Counted from the first letter of the stretch, positions 34,353-43,087 are shown. The stretch is DNA of 64,000 bases from GCA-003244245 sp050699635 (GCA_050699635.1 JBOHFK010000006.1:1-64000), one strand, 5' to 3'. Notes: generated from the sequence alone by a model not told the origin. A program made the numbers and translations.

Positions 34353-36335
34353 TCACGAATCGATGCGCCGGGCCCCGAGTTGTTGGGCGAGTAGCTCCAT
34401 GGCCACTTCTTCGGGATCGCGGGGCGCGGGGCGCTCTCGGCCCGTGCCGGCAGCCTCGATGATCATCGCCTCGTGGTCCACCGGAGCGTGAGACGAGGGC
34501 GCGGCGCCAGGGTCATCGGGATCCGGGGGTTCGAGGGGCGGCGGAACATCGTGGTCCGGGGGCGGTGACTCCGGGTGTTGGCGCGTCGCCGGACGGCGGT
34601 AGACGGGACGCTCAGTCGGGGGTTGGGGTGGGCGGGCGGCGCGCTCGGGCTGCTGGACCCCGCCGGCAGCAGCGTCGCCGCCGGCGTGCTCGCAGCGCAC
34701 CTGCCAGTCGACACCCAGGACGGTGTGCAGCGCCTTTTTGATCATCTCGGTGTTACGGTCCTCGCCCAGTCGCCGGGCCAGCGGGGCGGTGGGAAGTGTC
34801 AAGACCAGGGTGTTGCCCTCCACGGCGCTGGCCGTCGAGTTGCTGAACAGGACCTGGGTTGCCCGGCTCTGCTCGCGGACCGCATCCAGCAGGGCCTGCC
34901 AATGCCGTCGGACCTCGGCTGCGTCGAGCTGACTTGGCACGGGCGCAGCGGGTACCTCCGGCCCGGGCACCTGAGCGACTGGCACCCGGACGACCGGTTT
35001 CTGGGCAACCGGCGCCTGAGCAACCCGCGCCTGAGCAACCGGTTGCGGGGCGTTCGGTTGCGGGGCGTTCGGTTGCGGGGTCGGTGGGGCGGATCTCCTG
35101 GACGGTTCCGGACGCCCGGCCGGTGGAGTGGAGGCGGGCTCGGTGATCTCCGCTGAACCCGTGGGTGGCTCGGCGATGGTGAAGCGGCGTTCCAACCGCT
35201 CCAGCCGGTGCAGCATCGCGCTGTCGCCTTCAGCGGCGGTGGGCAGCAGCATCCGGGCGCAGAGCAGTTCCAGCAGCAGGCGTGGCGCGGTGGCCCCCCG
35301 CATCTCGATCAGGCCGTTGTGGGTGATCTCGGCGAACCGGGTGAGAGTGCCGACGCCCAGGGTTTCGGCCTGCGCGGCCATCGTCGCCAGCTGGTCCTCG
35401 GGAGCGTCGACCAGCCCGTGGCCGGCCTGCTCGGGTGCGACCCGAACCAGCACCAGGTCACGGAAGCGCTGCAGGAGGTCAGCGGCGAAGCGGCGGGGAT
35501 CGTGGCCCGCCTCGACCAGCTGGTCGATGGTGGCGAACACCGCGGCACCGTCGTGGGCGGACAGCGCGGAGACCATGTCGTCGATCAGGGCGACGTCGGT
35601 GACCCCGAGCAGCGCCACCGCGCGGCCGTAGCTGACGCCGTCGGTGCCGGCCCCGGCAAGCAGCTGGTCCAGCACCGACAGCGAGTCCCGGGCGGAGCCC
35701 CCACCGGCGCGGATCACCAGCGGGTAGACCGCCGGCGCGATGGTGACCCCCTCGGCGGCGCACACCTGCTCCAGCAGACCGCGCATGGTGCTCGGCGGCA
35801 GCAGGCGAAACGGGTAGTGGTGGGTGCGGGAGCGGATGGTCGCCAGGACCTTTTCCGGCTCGGTGGTGGCGAACACGAACACGAGGTGCTCGGGAGGTTC
35901 CTCCACGATCTTGAGCAGGGCGTTGAAACCCTGCGTGGTGACCATGTGAGCCTCATCGATGATGAACACCCGGTACCGGGACTCGGCGGGGGCGTAGAAC
36001 GCGCGATCCCGCAGATCGCGGGCGTCGTCCACGCCGCCGTGGCTGGCCGCGTCGAGCTCGACGACGTCGATCGATCCGGGGCCCTCCGGCGCCAACGCGA
36101 CACACGACGGGCAGACCCCGCACGGGTCCGGGGTCGGGCCCTGCACGCAGTTCAAAGATCGGGCCAGGATGCGCGCGCTGGAGGTCTTCCCGCAGCCGCG
36201 CGGGCCGGAGAACAGGTAGGCGTGGTTGATCCGGCCGGCGGCCAGCGCGATGCGCAGCGGTTCGGTGACGTGGTCCTGACCGATCACCTCGGCGAACGAC
36301 GCCGGCCGGTACTTGCGGTAGAGGGCCAGTGCCAC
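34353..36335 (-). CDS. dnaX: DNA polymerase III subunit gamma/tau
   Basis: The clamp-loader ATPase is evident: Walker A GPRGCGKTSSAR, the zinc-binding Cys cluster CGVCPSC plus the upstream Cys, Walker B IIDEAHMVT, sensor 1 FVFATTEPEKVL with SRTHHYPFR, and GGSARDSLSVLDQLL. Domain III follows, then a Pro/Ala/Gln-rich linker with repeated QPNAP and VAQ units and a tau-like C-terminal domain. It has 660 aa and loads the beta clamp in the replisome. SRP RNA and tRNA-Ser downstream keep the actinobacterial gene neighbourhood, although several accessory genes now lie between. Confidence 0.97.
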   Translation of the reverse strand: MALALYRKYRPASFAEVIGQDHVTEPLRIALAAGRINHAYLFSGPRGCGKTSSARILARSLNCVQGPTPDPCGVCPSCVALAPEGPGSIDVVELDAASHGGVDDARDLRDRAFYAPAESRYRVFIIDEAHMVTTQGFNALLKIVEEPPEHLVFVFATTEPEKVLATIRSRTHHYPFRLLPPSTMRGLLEQVCAAEGVTIAPAVYPLVIRAGGGSARDSLSVLDQLLAGAGTDGVSYGRAVALLGVTDVALIDDMVSALSAHDGAAVFATIDQLVEAGHDPRRFAADLLQRFRDLVLVRVAPEQAGHGLVDAPEDQLATMAAQAETLGVGTLTRFAEITHNGLIEMRGATAPRLLLELLCARMLLPTAAEGDSAMLHRLERLERRFTIAEPPTGSAEITEPASTPPAGRPEPSRRSAPPTPQPNAPQPNAPQPVAQARVAQAPVAQKPVVRVPVAQVPGPEVPAAPVPSQLDAAEVRRHWQALLDAVREQSRATQVLFSNSTASAVEGNTLVLTLPTAPLARRLGEDRNTEMIKKALHTVLGVDWQVRCEHAGGDAAAGGVQQPERAARPPQPPTERPVYRRPATRQHPESPPPDHDVPPPLEPPDPDDPGAAPSSHAPVDHEAMIIEAAGTGRERPAPRDPEEVAMELLAQQLGARRIDS

Positions 36336-36345
36336 GGCCGCGAGG

Positions 36346-39300
36346 CTACCGGTGTGCGCGGTGTGACAACTTCCAGGGCGTGGGCTCGGACGGGGTGTAG
36401 GCGCACGTCGTCCCGGTGCTCACCGCGGCCCGCAGGTGCTCGCCCAGCGCCGGGTGGGCCCGCTCGATACGGCTCAGGGTGTCCCGGATCCGGGCGGTGA
36501 CCGTCTTGCGGGCCCGCTCGGTCTCGTCTCCCAGCCGGCGGCTGCGCCCGCCCAGACCAGCGGCGGCGGTCAACTCCCGGACCAGCGCGTCCCGCTCGCC
36601 GCGGACGCGTTCCACCCGCCCGAGGTCAGCCCAGGTGCTGGCCTCGTCGAGCTCGGCGTCCAGTTCAGCCAGCCGCGCCCGGTAAGCCTGCCGCGCCGGC
36701 TCGTCCAGTACCGGGTCAGCGCCGGTCGCCGGGAGGTCGCGGCCGAGCAGTGTGAACACGTGCACCGGGTGCCCCGGCGTGGCGAGCAGCGCCGCCAGGT
36801 CGTGCAACCCCTTGGCGTCGGGCAGGTGTGCCGAGTCGCCGCGGTAGCGCACCGTCCAGATCGCGCCGTCCCAGCGCAAGACGTTGACCGGGGCCGCGAC
36901 ATCGAGCTCCGCCAGGGCGGCACGAGACAGCTGCGCCCACGCGTCAGCCCCGAGCCGCTCGTGCATCTCGATCGCGGCGCGCAGGTGCCCAGCGGCGTCG
37001 TCGAAGCACCCCAGCGAGGCGGCCAGGATGCCGAGATGGTGATCCATTGCGCCGCTGTAGGAGGCGCATCCGCCGACCACGACATGCAGCCCGGCGTGCG
37101 GGAGCAACCGCCGGTAAACCTGGTGACGCTGCCCGTCCGACCCGGCTACGGCGGTCGCGGCGGCCAGCACCGCCAGGATCTCGAGGTCGTGCTTGTGCGG
37201 CACCAGGTCCACGGCGAACCCGGCCAACTCGTCGCGGGCCTCCTCGACGTGCCCCGCGGAGATCTGCATCCAGGCGGCCAGCAGCGGCACCAGCGGCCGC
37301 ATCGGGTCGGCCATCAGCCAGTCGGTGTCCATGCTGACCGGCGGGGCGCCGAGGAAGGCCAGCGAGCTGCGCAGTGTCGCCCACACCCCGTAGGCGTCGA
37401 CCTGCCCGATCATCCGTCCCAGCTCCAGGCCCCGCCCGGCCAGCACCGCAGCCTCGTCCCGCCGGCCGGTGAGTAGAGCCAGGGTGGCCCGCCGGGTCAA
37501 CGCCCCCCAACGGCCCCGGGCGTGCCCCAGCTCGTCGGCCAGCTGGACATAGCTGCTCAGCACCACCAGGCCGGTCGGGTCACCGAGCTCGAGCAGGGCG
37601 GCCGCGCGCAGCAGCTGGGCCTGGGCGAGCAGGTCACGGTCCCCCGCGCGCTCGGCGGCATCGAGCATGTCGGTCAGCACCTCCAACCGCTGCCGCCCAC
37701 TGCCCGGCATCCAGTACGTGTCATGCAACGCGAGCAGCGCGAACGCCAGACCGGCCGGGTCGTCACCGCAGCGAGCGAGCTCGACGGCCTGCTCAGCGCA
37801 CCGCCGCGCCCGCGGTGTTGGCGGGCCGGGGGTGGCGTGCCACAGTGCCCGGGCCAGGCTGGCCAGCACCCGGGCCCGCAGTGCGGCGGCTTGCGGCGGC
37901 AGCGCGGCGGCCGCTTCGGCGAGCAGGTCGATGGCCTCGTCGTGGGTGGAGCCGGACCGGGCGCCCAGACCATGCACCCCGATCGCCGCGCCAGCTAGCC
38001 CGACCGGATCGCCGTTGCGCCGGGCGAGCTCGGCGGCCTGCCGGAACCGGATGCGGGCGGCGCCCGTAGCACCGGAGCGGTCCTGGGCGGCGGCCAGTTC
38101 GAGCAGCAGCATGGTGCGGTCAGGATGGTCACCGCTCGCAGCGTCGGCGGGCCGGTCCAGGACCCGCAGCGCCTGCTCGTATTGCCGGCAGGCATCTTCG
38201 TGGCCCAGCTGCGCGGTCGCCTCCCGGGCTGCCGACACCGAATATCGGACCGCCTGGGACGCCACCGCGGTGGTGCCCGCCGCGGCGAAATGCGCGGCCA
38301 GCTCGCCCGCGCTCACCGCCGCACCGGCCGCCCGCCGGGCCTCCAGCGCGCGGCCGAGCGCGACGTGCAGCTCGGCCCGCCGCGCGGCCGGCAACCCCGC
38401 GATGAGGGTCTCCCGGAACAGGTCGTGCACGAAACGGCGCCCCCCAGCCGGCCCCGTCGCCAGTACCCGGGCCCGGAGGGCCTCTTCCAGCAGGTCAGAC
38501 TGGGGGCCGACGGCGGGCAGCGCCGTGGCCAGCAGTTCGGGGCGGATCTCCGGGCCGGCCAGCGCGGCCACGGTGAGCAGCTCTACGCAGGGCTGGGACA
38601 GCCGAGCCAGGCGGCGCTCCAAGGTGTCGCGCACCGTGTCGGGGATCGGGGCGCCCGCCGCCTGCCCGCCGTCCCAGCCGCCCTGCGCGAGCAGCAACCG
38701 GGTCAGCTCACGCACGAACAACGGGTTGCCGCCGGAGCGCCGCCAGACGTGCTGGGCCAGCCGCGGGTCCGGTGGGCCCGGCGCTGCTGGTCCGGCGACC
38801 GCCGCCATCAGCGCGGGCACGTCGGCTGCGACGAGGCCGCCCAGTGGCAGCAGCTGCCCGACGGCGGCCAGGCCACGTAGTGACTCGTCGGCTTCGGCGT
38901 CCCGGTAGGCCCCGAGCACCGCTACCCGGCTGGTGGTCAGCTGCCGGATGAGGAAATCCAGCAGCCGCAGCGACGGCTGGTCCGCCCACTGCAGGTCATC
39001 GAGCACCACGATGACCGGTGCGTCCTGGGCAAGCAGGATCATCAGCCGCGCCACCGAGTCGAACAGCCGGAACCGGGCGTCGGCGGCCTTGTCCGGATCC
39101 GCCGCTGGGGCATCGGCCGGCCCGTCCGGGTCGGGACACACCAGCTGCCGGGCGCCGCCGAAGGAGGCCGGATCGACGGTGCCGGCCACCCCCCGCAGGA
39201 CCTGCATCCAGGGCCAGTACGCCGGCACGGCACCGCCGTCCCAGCAGGCGCCCCACAGCACCCGAGCACCGTGCTGCCTGGCGTCGCGCGCCAGCTCGGT

Positions 39301-39432
39301 CAGCACCGCGGTCTTGCCGATGCCCGGCTCGCCGCAGAGCAGCAACAGCTGACCGGCGCCGCCCAGGGCGTCAGCCAGCACGGACCGGGCGAGCGCCAGC
39401 ACCGGCTCGCGTCCGACAAGCGCGTCGGCCAT
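36346..39432 (-). CDS. Large AAA ATPase regulatory protein without LuxR domain
   Basis: This 1028-aa protein has the N-terminal signature of LAL-like ATPases: VGREPVLALARSVL, Walker A GEPGIGKTAVL, Walker B VIVVLDDLQWADQ. A very long TPR-like region follows. The C-terminus (ERARKTVTARIRDTLSRIE, then LREHL-like and TCAYTP-like sequence) is seen in actinobacterial ATPase regulators that lack a LuxR HTH. It probably acts as an NTP-driven signalling scaffold. It lies 10 bp upstream of dnaX on the same strand, and dnaX could be read through from it. Confidence 0.82.
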   Translation of the reverse strand: MADALVGREPVLALARSVLADALGGAGQLLLLCGEPGIGKTAVLTELARDARQHGARVLWGACWDGGAVPAYWPWMQVLRGVAGTVDPASFGGARQLVCPDPDGPADAPAADPDKAADARFRLFDSVARLMILLAQDAPVIVVLDDLQWADQPSLRLLDFLIRQLTTSRVAVLGAYRDAEADESLRGLAAVGQLLPLGGLVAADVPALMAAVAGPAAPGPPDPRLAQHVWRRSGGNPLFVRELTRLLLAQGGWDGGQAAGAPIPDTVRDTLERRLARLSQPCVELLTVAALAGPEIRPELLATALPAVGPQSDLLEEALRARVLATGPAGGRRFVHDLFRETLIAGLPAARRAELHVALGRALEARRAAGAAVSAGELAAHFAAAGTTAVASQAVRYSVSAAREATAQLGHEDACRQYEQALRVLDRPADAASGDHPDRTMLLLELAAAQDRSGATGAARIRFRQAAELARRNGDPVGLAGAAIGVHGLGARSGSTHDEAIDLLAEAAAALPPQAAALRARVLASLARALWHATPGPPTPRARRCAEQAVELARCGDDPAGLAFALLALHDTYWMPGSGRQRLEVLTDMLDAAERAGDRDLLAQAQLLRAAALLELGDPTGLVVLSSYVQLADELGHARGRWGALTRRATLALLTGRRDEAAVLAGRGLELGRMIGQVDAYGVWATLRSSLAFLGAPPVSMDTDWLMADPMRPLVPLLAAWMQISAGHVEEARDELAGFAVDLVPHKHDLEILAVLAAATAVAGSDGQRHQVYRRLLPHAGLHVVVGGCASYSGAMDHHLGILAASLGCFDDAAGHLRAAIEMHERLGADAWAQLSRAALAELDVAAPVNVLRWDGAIWTVRYRGDSAHLPDAKGLHDLAALLATPGHPVHVFTLLGRDLPATGADPVLDEPARQAYRARLAELDAELDEASTWADLGRVERVRGERDALVRELTAAAGLGGRSRRLGDETERARKTVTARIRDTLSRIERAHPALGEHLRAAVSTGTTCAYTPSEPTPWKLSHRAHR

Positions 39433-39452
39433 CGGTGCTCATCCTTGACCGG

Positions 39453-40508
39453 TCAGGGCCGCAATTCCAGCACCAGGTTGAACGGCGCCTCCACTGGTAC
39501 CGGCCGCACCCGGGTGAACCCGGCGGCCGTGGCCACCTCCCGTAGCACGGACGGACCGGCCAGCGTCCCGATCGCGGTGCCCTCCTGGGACAGCGCGGTG
39601 GGCGTGCAGAACATCGTCGACACGGCGTAGAACATCCGTCCGACCGGGGTGAAGTTGTCCTCCACCCGGTCCGCCGCGCACGGCTCCACCAGCAGCACCG
39701 CCCCGTCCGCCGCGAGCAGTTCCCGGGCGTGCACCAGAGCCCCGATCGGGTCACCGAGATCGTGCAACGAGTCCACGAACACCACGAGTGCGTAATCCGA
39801 CCCGGGCGCCTGCTTGGCCGATGCCACCTCGAATCGCACCCGGCTGGCGTGGCCGGCCTCGGCGGCCGCCTTGCGGGCAGCCACGATCGAGGCGTCGTGA
39901 TAGTCGCAACCGGTGATGATCGCGGCGGGGAAGCTCTCCGCGATCATCAAGGTGGGCGCTCCGTACCCGCAGCCGACATCGAGCACGGCACCGCCGGCGC
40001 GCAGCGCGCCGGCCACGTCGCCGCTCATCTTCTCGATGGCCCGGGCGAAGAAGTCCGGCGCGATCGCGGCGCGGCTGAACTGGTCGACCCCGTGCCAGTG
40101 CTCGGCGGTCCGCTCGTCCCAGCCGAACCCCCGCCCGGCTCGGAACGCCTCCTCGAATGCGTCCAGCCGAGCGGCGGTGGCGGAGAGCATGCTGGCGGCG
40201 GCGTCCACCAGCGCGCCCATCGGCCCGTGTACCAGCGCCGCGGCGACCTCGTCGGGCAACTCGAAGCGGCCGCCGTGGTAATGGAGGTACCCGGCGGCTG
40301 CCTGGGTGCGGCACCACTCCCGCGCGTACGGCTCGGCGGTGCCGGTCCGTGCGGCCAGCTCGGCTGGGCTCACCGGTCCCGCGCCGGCCAGGGCCGACCA
40401 CAGCCCGGTTCGTACTCCCAGCGCCGTGGTCAGCGTGCTCAACGTGACCCCGAGCTCCTCGACAATCTTTCCGACCACCGCATCCACACGCTCCGCCTCG
40501 ACCGTCAT
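39453..40508 (-). CDS. SAM-dependent methyltransferase with N-terminal winged helix
   Basis: This 351-aa protein has an N-terminal dimerisation/winged-helix part (LGVRTGLWSALAGAGPVSPAE, GYLHYHGGRFELP) and a Rossmann domain with AdoMet motif VLDVGCGYGAPTL and acidic loop GCDYHDASI. The arrangement matches Rv2258c-type methyltransferases of small molecules; the substrate is unknown. GAGGAGGTG precedes the ATG by about 4 nt. It lies 20 bp before the ATPase regulator and may be co-transcribed with it. Confidence 0.88.
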   Translation of the reverse strand: MTVEAERVDAVVGKIVEELGVTLSTLTTALGVRTGLWSALAGAGPVSPAELAARTGTAEPYAREWCRTQAAAGYLHYHGGRFELPDEVAAALVHGPMGALVDAAASMLSATAARLDAFEEAFRAGRGFGWDERTAEHWHGVDQFSRAAIAPDFFARAIEKMSGDVAGALRAGGAVLDVGCGYGAPTLMIAESFPAAIITGCDYHDASIVAARKAAAEAGHASRVRFEVASAKQAPGSDYALVVFVDSLHDLGDPIGALVHARELLAADGAVLLVEPCAADRVEDNFTPVGRMFYAVSTMFCTPTALSQEGTAIGTLAGPSVLREVATAAGFTRVRPVPVEAPFNLVLELRP

Positions 40509-40619
40509 GGCACACCTCCTCGTTGGCTAAACCCGATGCCCCCAAGGCGCGAGTTCCCGCCTCGCGGATCGCTGGAGGTCCTCTCGCGCCCCTGACTACA
40601 CACTCCAGAGGAGGCGACA

Positions 40620-40763
40620 ATGATCGAGTTGCGGGCAAGCAGGCGGATGATGGCGGCGGCCACGGTGGTATACGACCTGGTCAGCGACGTAACCCGGATG
40701 GGGGAAACGTTGCGCCGGCTCGCTGAGACCGCCGAGGCCGCCGCCTGGGCTGGCCGGCCGTGA
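40620..40763 (+). pseudogene. SRPBCC (polyketide cyclase-like) gene with internal deletion
   Basis: A strong GAGGAGGCGAC site precedes the ATG at 40620. The 47-codon frame reads VVYDLVSDVTRMG, the start of an SRPBCC protein, directly joined to ETLRRLAETAEAAA, which matches the C-terminal helix of the same family. About 90 central codons are missing but the frame is kept. It may still be translated but cannot fold as SRPBCC. Confidence 0.5.
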
Positions 40764-40799
40764 TCGCAACAGATCTCGAAACCTCATTCGCACGCGCCA

Positions 40800-41243
40800 T
40801 CACGACACGAGGTGCACTTCCGGCGATCCGCCGCGAATCTGTTGAGCCAGCCGTTGATCACACGTCCACAGCGGCACGCGGAACCGCTCGGCAAGGGCGA
40901 CATAGTGCGCGCCATACGTTGCTGGCAGCTGGCGCTCCTGAGCGATCTCCAGGGCCCGGGAATGCAGCTGTGCATCGCCATGCAACTCGATAGGTAGGTG
41001 GAGAACGCGCCGCAGCCCGTCTTGCGCCGTCTCTGCGGTGATCTTTGCATTGCGCTGCTGCTGGTGCAGTGCGTTGGCGACCTCATAAGGGAGCAAGCTT
41101 GGGGCGATCAGCTCACCGCCCGACCGCCTGAGCCCATCCCAGACGGCCATGGCGGCGGAATCCCCATCGAGGATCCGGACTATGAGGCTCGCATCAAGGC
41201 ACCCGCCCGTAACGTTCCTCGTCCCAGTCGTCCCGACCGACAC
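40800..41243 (-). CDS. vapC: VapC-type PIN-domain toxin
   Basis: This PIN-domain ribonuclease has acidic residues in CLDASLIVRIL (Asp about 17), LLPYEVANAL (Glu about 54) and WTCDQRL (Asp about 129). The third Asp that VapC proteins usually have in the YDAxY motif is Gly here (YGAHY), so catalysis may be weakened. No ATG lies near the start; GTG 41243 is the first plausible codon and overlaps the antitoxin gene by 50 nt. The pair is arranged antitoxin then toxin. Confidence 0.75.
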   Translation of the reverse strand: MSVGTTGTRNVTGGCLDASLIVRILDGDSAAMAVWDGLRRSGGELIAPSLLPYEVANALHQQQRNAKITAETAQDGLRRVLHLPIELHGDAQLHSRALEIAQERQLPATYGAHYVALAERFRVPLWTCDQRLAQQIRGGSPEVHLVS

Positions 41244-41520
41244 GGATCGCCCCCTCCACGTTGAAGTCCTTGAGCCGCTCGATCGCGCCCTCTGCCCGCA
41301 GCCGCTCGTGGTACTCAGCGAGCATCGCGTTGGCCTTGGCCCACTTGTCAGACCGGCCCGCGCATGCTGCTTCCCAGTCCTCGACGGACACCACCACGGC
41401 GATCTCCTTCCCAGCCCGTTCCACGAAGACGACATCGTGACGCGCGGTCACGCCGTCGAGCAGCTCCCCGAAGCGCACCCGCGCCTCGGTCGCGCTGATC
41501 CTGCGCTCGGTCCCAGACAC
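41194..41520 (-). CDS. Phd/YefM-type antitoxin
   Basis: This 108-aa protein has ISATEARVRFGELLDGVTA and DVVFVERAGKEIAVVVSVEDW, the DNA-binding fold of Phd/YefM antitoxins. A charged C-terminal helix (HERLRAEGAIERLKDF) would wrap the PIN toxin. GTG 41520 is preferred because similarity begins there and GGTGGA is upstream; a TTG at 41541 lies inside the operator palindrome. It is autoregulated in all likelihood through the 9-bp inverted repeat upstream. Confidence 0.8.
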   Translation of the reverse strand: MSGTERRISATEARVRFGELLDGVTARHDVVFVERAGKEIAVVVSVEDWEAACAGRSDKWAKANAMLAEYHERLRAEGAIERLKDFNVEGAIRVGRDDWDEERYGRVP

Positions 41521-41530
41521 CTTGATCCAC

Positions 41531-41556
41531 CCATCAATCAACCCATCGATTGATGG
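41531..41556 (-). promoter_or_regulatory. Operator palindrome of the Phd/VapC-type operon
   Basis: CCATCAATC (41531-41539) and GATTGATGG (41548-41556) are a perfect 9-bp inverted repeat with an 8-nt spacer, directly upstream of the antitoxin start. A GATACG-like -10 lies just beyond it on the minus strand. This is the expected site for the antitoxin or toxin-antitoxin complex. Confidence 0.6.
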
Positions 41557-41562
41557 ATCGTA

Positions 41563-42303
41563 TCATGCGCTGTGCTCTCGGACCACGACCTTCGCGCGAT
41601 CCCAGAAACCCTTGACATACAGTGAGTGCCGGTCGATGCCGCGCTCGTTGAGCAGGTACGCCCGGATCCGGCGAACCGTGGGGGTGTGTCCGGCCAGCCA
41701 GATCCGGCCTTGTCCGGGTGGCAGTCGCGCGGCGCGTAGCGCGTCATCGAGCATCGTGGACGCGCCCGGCTCGCGATCGTCCCGATGCAGCCAGCGCACC
41801 GCTGGATGGGCTGGCCCTGGTATTGGCTGTTCCTCGGCGGCGTCGGCGACTTCGATGTAGAGGAACGCGCGCGCAGCGGACGGCAGCATCGCTGCGTACG
41901 CCTGGATCGCCGGCAGCGCGGTCTCGTCCCCGGCGAACAGGTGCCAGTCAGCATCAGGGTCGGGCCGGTAGCGACCGCTCGGACCGATGAACTGCAGCGT
42001 CTCCCCCGGCCGCGCTTGGCGCGCCCACTCGGCCGCGGGACCCGCTCCGTGCAGGACGAAGTCGATATCGAGACTCGGCCGCGCCGCGTCGTAGTCCCGG
42101 ACTGTGTAATCGCGGGACACCGGACGCCCGCTGACCAGGTCTGGAACGTAGATCTTGAGCGTCTGCCCGGGGACTGCGGCCAGCCCGGTCAGGCCGTCCC
42201 CAGCGAAGTGGACCCGCGTCATCCGAGGGGTCACCTGCTGCACCGAAGCCACTGTTGCGACGGTGGTGGCGACTCGCCCGCGCATGGGAGTCGGGGACGG
42301 CAT
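41563..42303 (-). CDS. Siderophore-interacting protein (FAD-dependent ferric-siderophore reductase)
   Basis: This 246-aa SIP-family protein has the FAD-binding barrel (MTRVHFAGDGL, GRPVSRDYTVRDYD) and C-terminal NAD(P)H-domain segments (HLFAGDETALPAIQAYA, IWLAGHTPTVRRIRAYL). It would reduce iron(III) bound to imported siderophores in the cytoplasm. GGAGGGGAG lies about 5 nt before the ATG at 42303. No siderophore transporter is nearby. Confidence 0.93.
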   Translation of the reverse strand: MPSPTPMRGRVATTVATVASVQQVTPRMTRVHFAGDGLTGLAAVPGQTLKIYVPDLVSGRPVSRDYTVRDYDAARPSLDIDFVLHGAGPAAEWARQARPGETLQFIGPSGRYRPDPDADWHLFAGDETALPAIQAYAAMLPSAARAFLYIEVADAAEEQPIPGPAHPAVRWLHRDDREPGASTMLDDALRAARLPPGQGRIWLAGHTPTVRRIRAYLLNERGIDRHSLYVKGFWDRAKVVVREHSA

Positions 42304-42375
42304 CGGACTCCCCTCCTCGCCCTCGACCACACCCGGTCCAGGAAGGGTGGGAGGAAGGCGGCCTACACCGGTGAG

Positions 42376-42633
42376 TCAGCCTCCGGCAGCATCGGACTCT
42401 GCGGCGAGCCTCGCCTCGGCGTCCCGGACCCGGTTCTGCAGCGTGCGGTACTCGTCGTTGCCCGAGAGTCTTGCTTTGACCTTGAGGTCGAACACATCTG
42501 GGGTCCGGAACGGCGATGCCCACTTCTGGTCCACGTCGTCGGCGGCCTCTTGCTTGATCACGGCCATCCGCTCGCGCATCGTCACCAGCTCCTGCCGCAG
42601 GGCATCGCCGCCCTCAGCACTGTCCTGGCTCAC
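42376..42633 (-). CDS. Small coiled-coil protein
   Basis: This 85-aa protein starts at GTG 42633. It is mostly charged helix (LRQELVTMRERMAVIKQEAAD, then YRTLQNRVRDAEARLAAES), with no Cys and no membrane segment. I do not recognise a family. It lies just upstream of the siderophore-interacting protein and just downstream of the SRP RNA on the same strand. Confidence 0.55.
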   Translation of the reverse strand: MSQDSAEGGDALRQELVTMRERMAVIKQEAADDVDQKWASPFRTPDVFDLKVKARLSGNDEYRTLQNRVRDAEARLAAESDAAGG

Positions 42634-42679
42634 GTCAAGGTCCCCGCCTTCTGTTGAGCTGCGAGCGCCGCCGCATGAA

Positions 42680-42768
42680 GGGGACCCCGCGCACCCGCCA
42701 GAGCATGCTGACCCTTGCTGCCTTCCGACCCTGGGGGAGTTCGCAAGATGGACGCCGCGCGGGGTCCG
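42680..42768 (-). ncRNA. ffs: Bacterial small SRP RNA (4.5S type)
   Basis: On the minus strand the conserved SRP apical loop is present: GGTCGGAAGGCAGCAAGGGT lies near the centre (42717-42736). The ends pair through GGACCCCGCGC-type arms (about 42681-42691 with 42757-42767). The ~90-nt length fits the short hairpin SRP RNA of Gram-positive and actinobacterial genomes, which binds Ffh for membrane protein targeting. Its position beside tRNA-Ser and dnaX is a conserved actinobacterial arrangement. Confidence 0.9.
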
Positions 42769-42908
42769 CCAGCCAGTCTAGGGGCTACCCCCTCGGCGCG
42801 GCACGACACCCTCAGCAGTCTCCGCCGCACCAGTCCGGTCACGCTGGCCCACGGGCGTCGCTACCAGCAGCTTTGGCTGGCAGCGATACTGGCGGTAACC
42901 TCGCCAGC

Positions 42909-42998
42909 GGAGGATTCGCCTAGTGGCCTATGGCGCACGATTGGAAATCGTGTTGGGTGTTAAAACCCTCGCGGGTTCAAATCCCGCATCCTCCGCCA
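42909..42998 (+). tRNA. tRNA-Ser (anticodon GGA)
   Basis: The acceptor stem pairs GGAGGAT with ATCCTCC, followed by G-CCA encoded in the DNA. The anticodon arm CACGA-TTGGAAA-TCGTG gives anticodon GGA. A long variable arm follows, as class II tRNA-Ser requires, and the T loop GGTTCAAATCC is standard. It decodes UCC/UCU. The 3' 59 bp are repeated exactly at 52828-52886, marking it as the integration site of the island that follows. Confidence 0.95.
42940..42998 (+). repeat. attL: 3' end of tRNA-Ser, left boundary of the island
   Basis: These 59 bp, from the anticodon loop to the encoded CCA, are identical to 52828-52886. The copy that lies within the complete tRNA is the left attachment junction; the integration left the tRNA gene intact. 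Confidence 0.85.
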
Positions 42999-43030
42999 CT
43001 CTGAACGGCAGGAACGCCGCAAACGCGTGA

Positions 43031-43068
43031 TCATGGGTGATCGACACAGCTGGGTCGATCACCCATGA
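43031..43068. terminator. Strong hairpin after tRNA-Ser
   Basis: TCATGGGTGATCGA and TCGATCACCCATGA form a perfect 14-bp stem with a 10-nt loop. It lies 33 bp downstream of the tRNA and would stop tRNA transcription. No T-run follows directly, so another role, for example a protein-binding site at the island end, is possible. Confidence 0.5.
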
Positions 43069-43069
43069 G

Positions 43070-43087
43070 GGGCTCAATTTGGGGCTC
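43070..43087 (+). repeat. Arm-type-like repeat at the left island end
   Basis: GGGCTCAATTTGGGGCTC matches 52714-52731 (GGTCTCAGTTTGGGGCTC) at 16 of 18 positions and in the same orientation. Each lies roughly 70-100 bp inside an att copy. This may be an integrase arm site. Confidence 0.35.

Noticed and set aside
34940..35110. A repeat array or CRISPR in dnaX
   Set aside because: The short repeats encode the Pro/Gln/Ala linker of gamma/tau in frame; there are no spacers of regular length.
40800..41435. A longer 211-aa version of the PIN toxin
   Set aside because: The extra N-terminal part lies fully inside the antitoxin gene in another frame and is not PIN-like.
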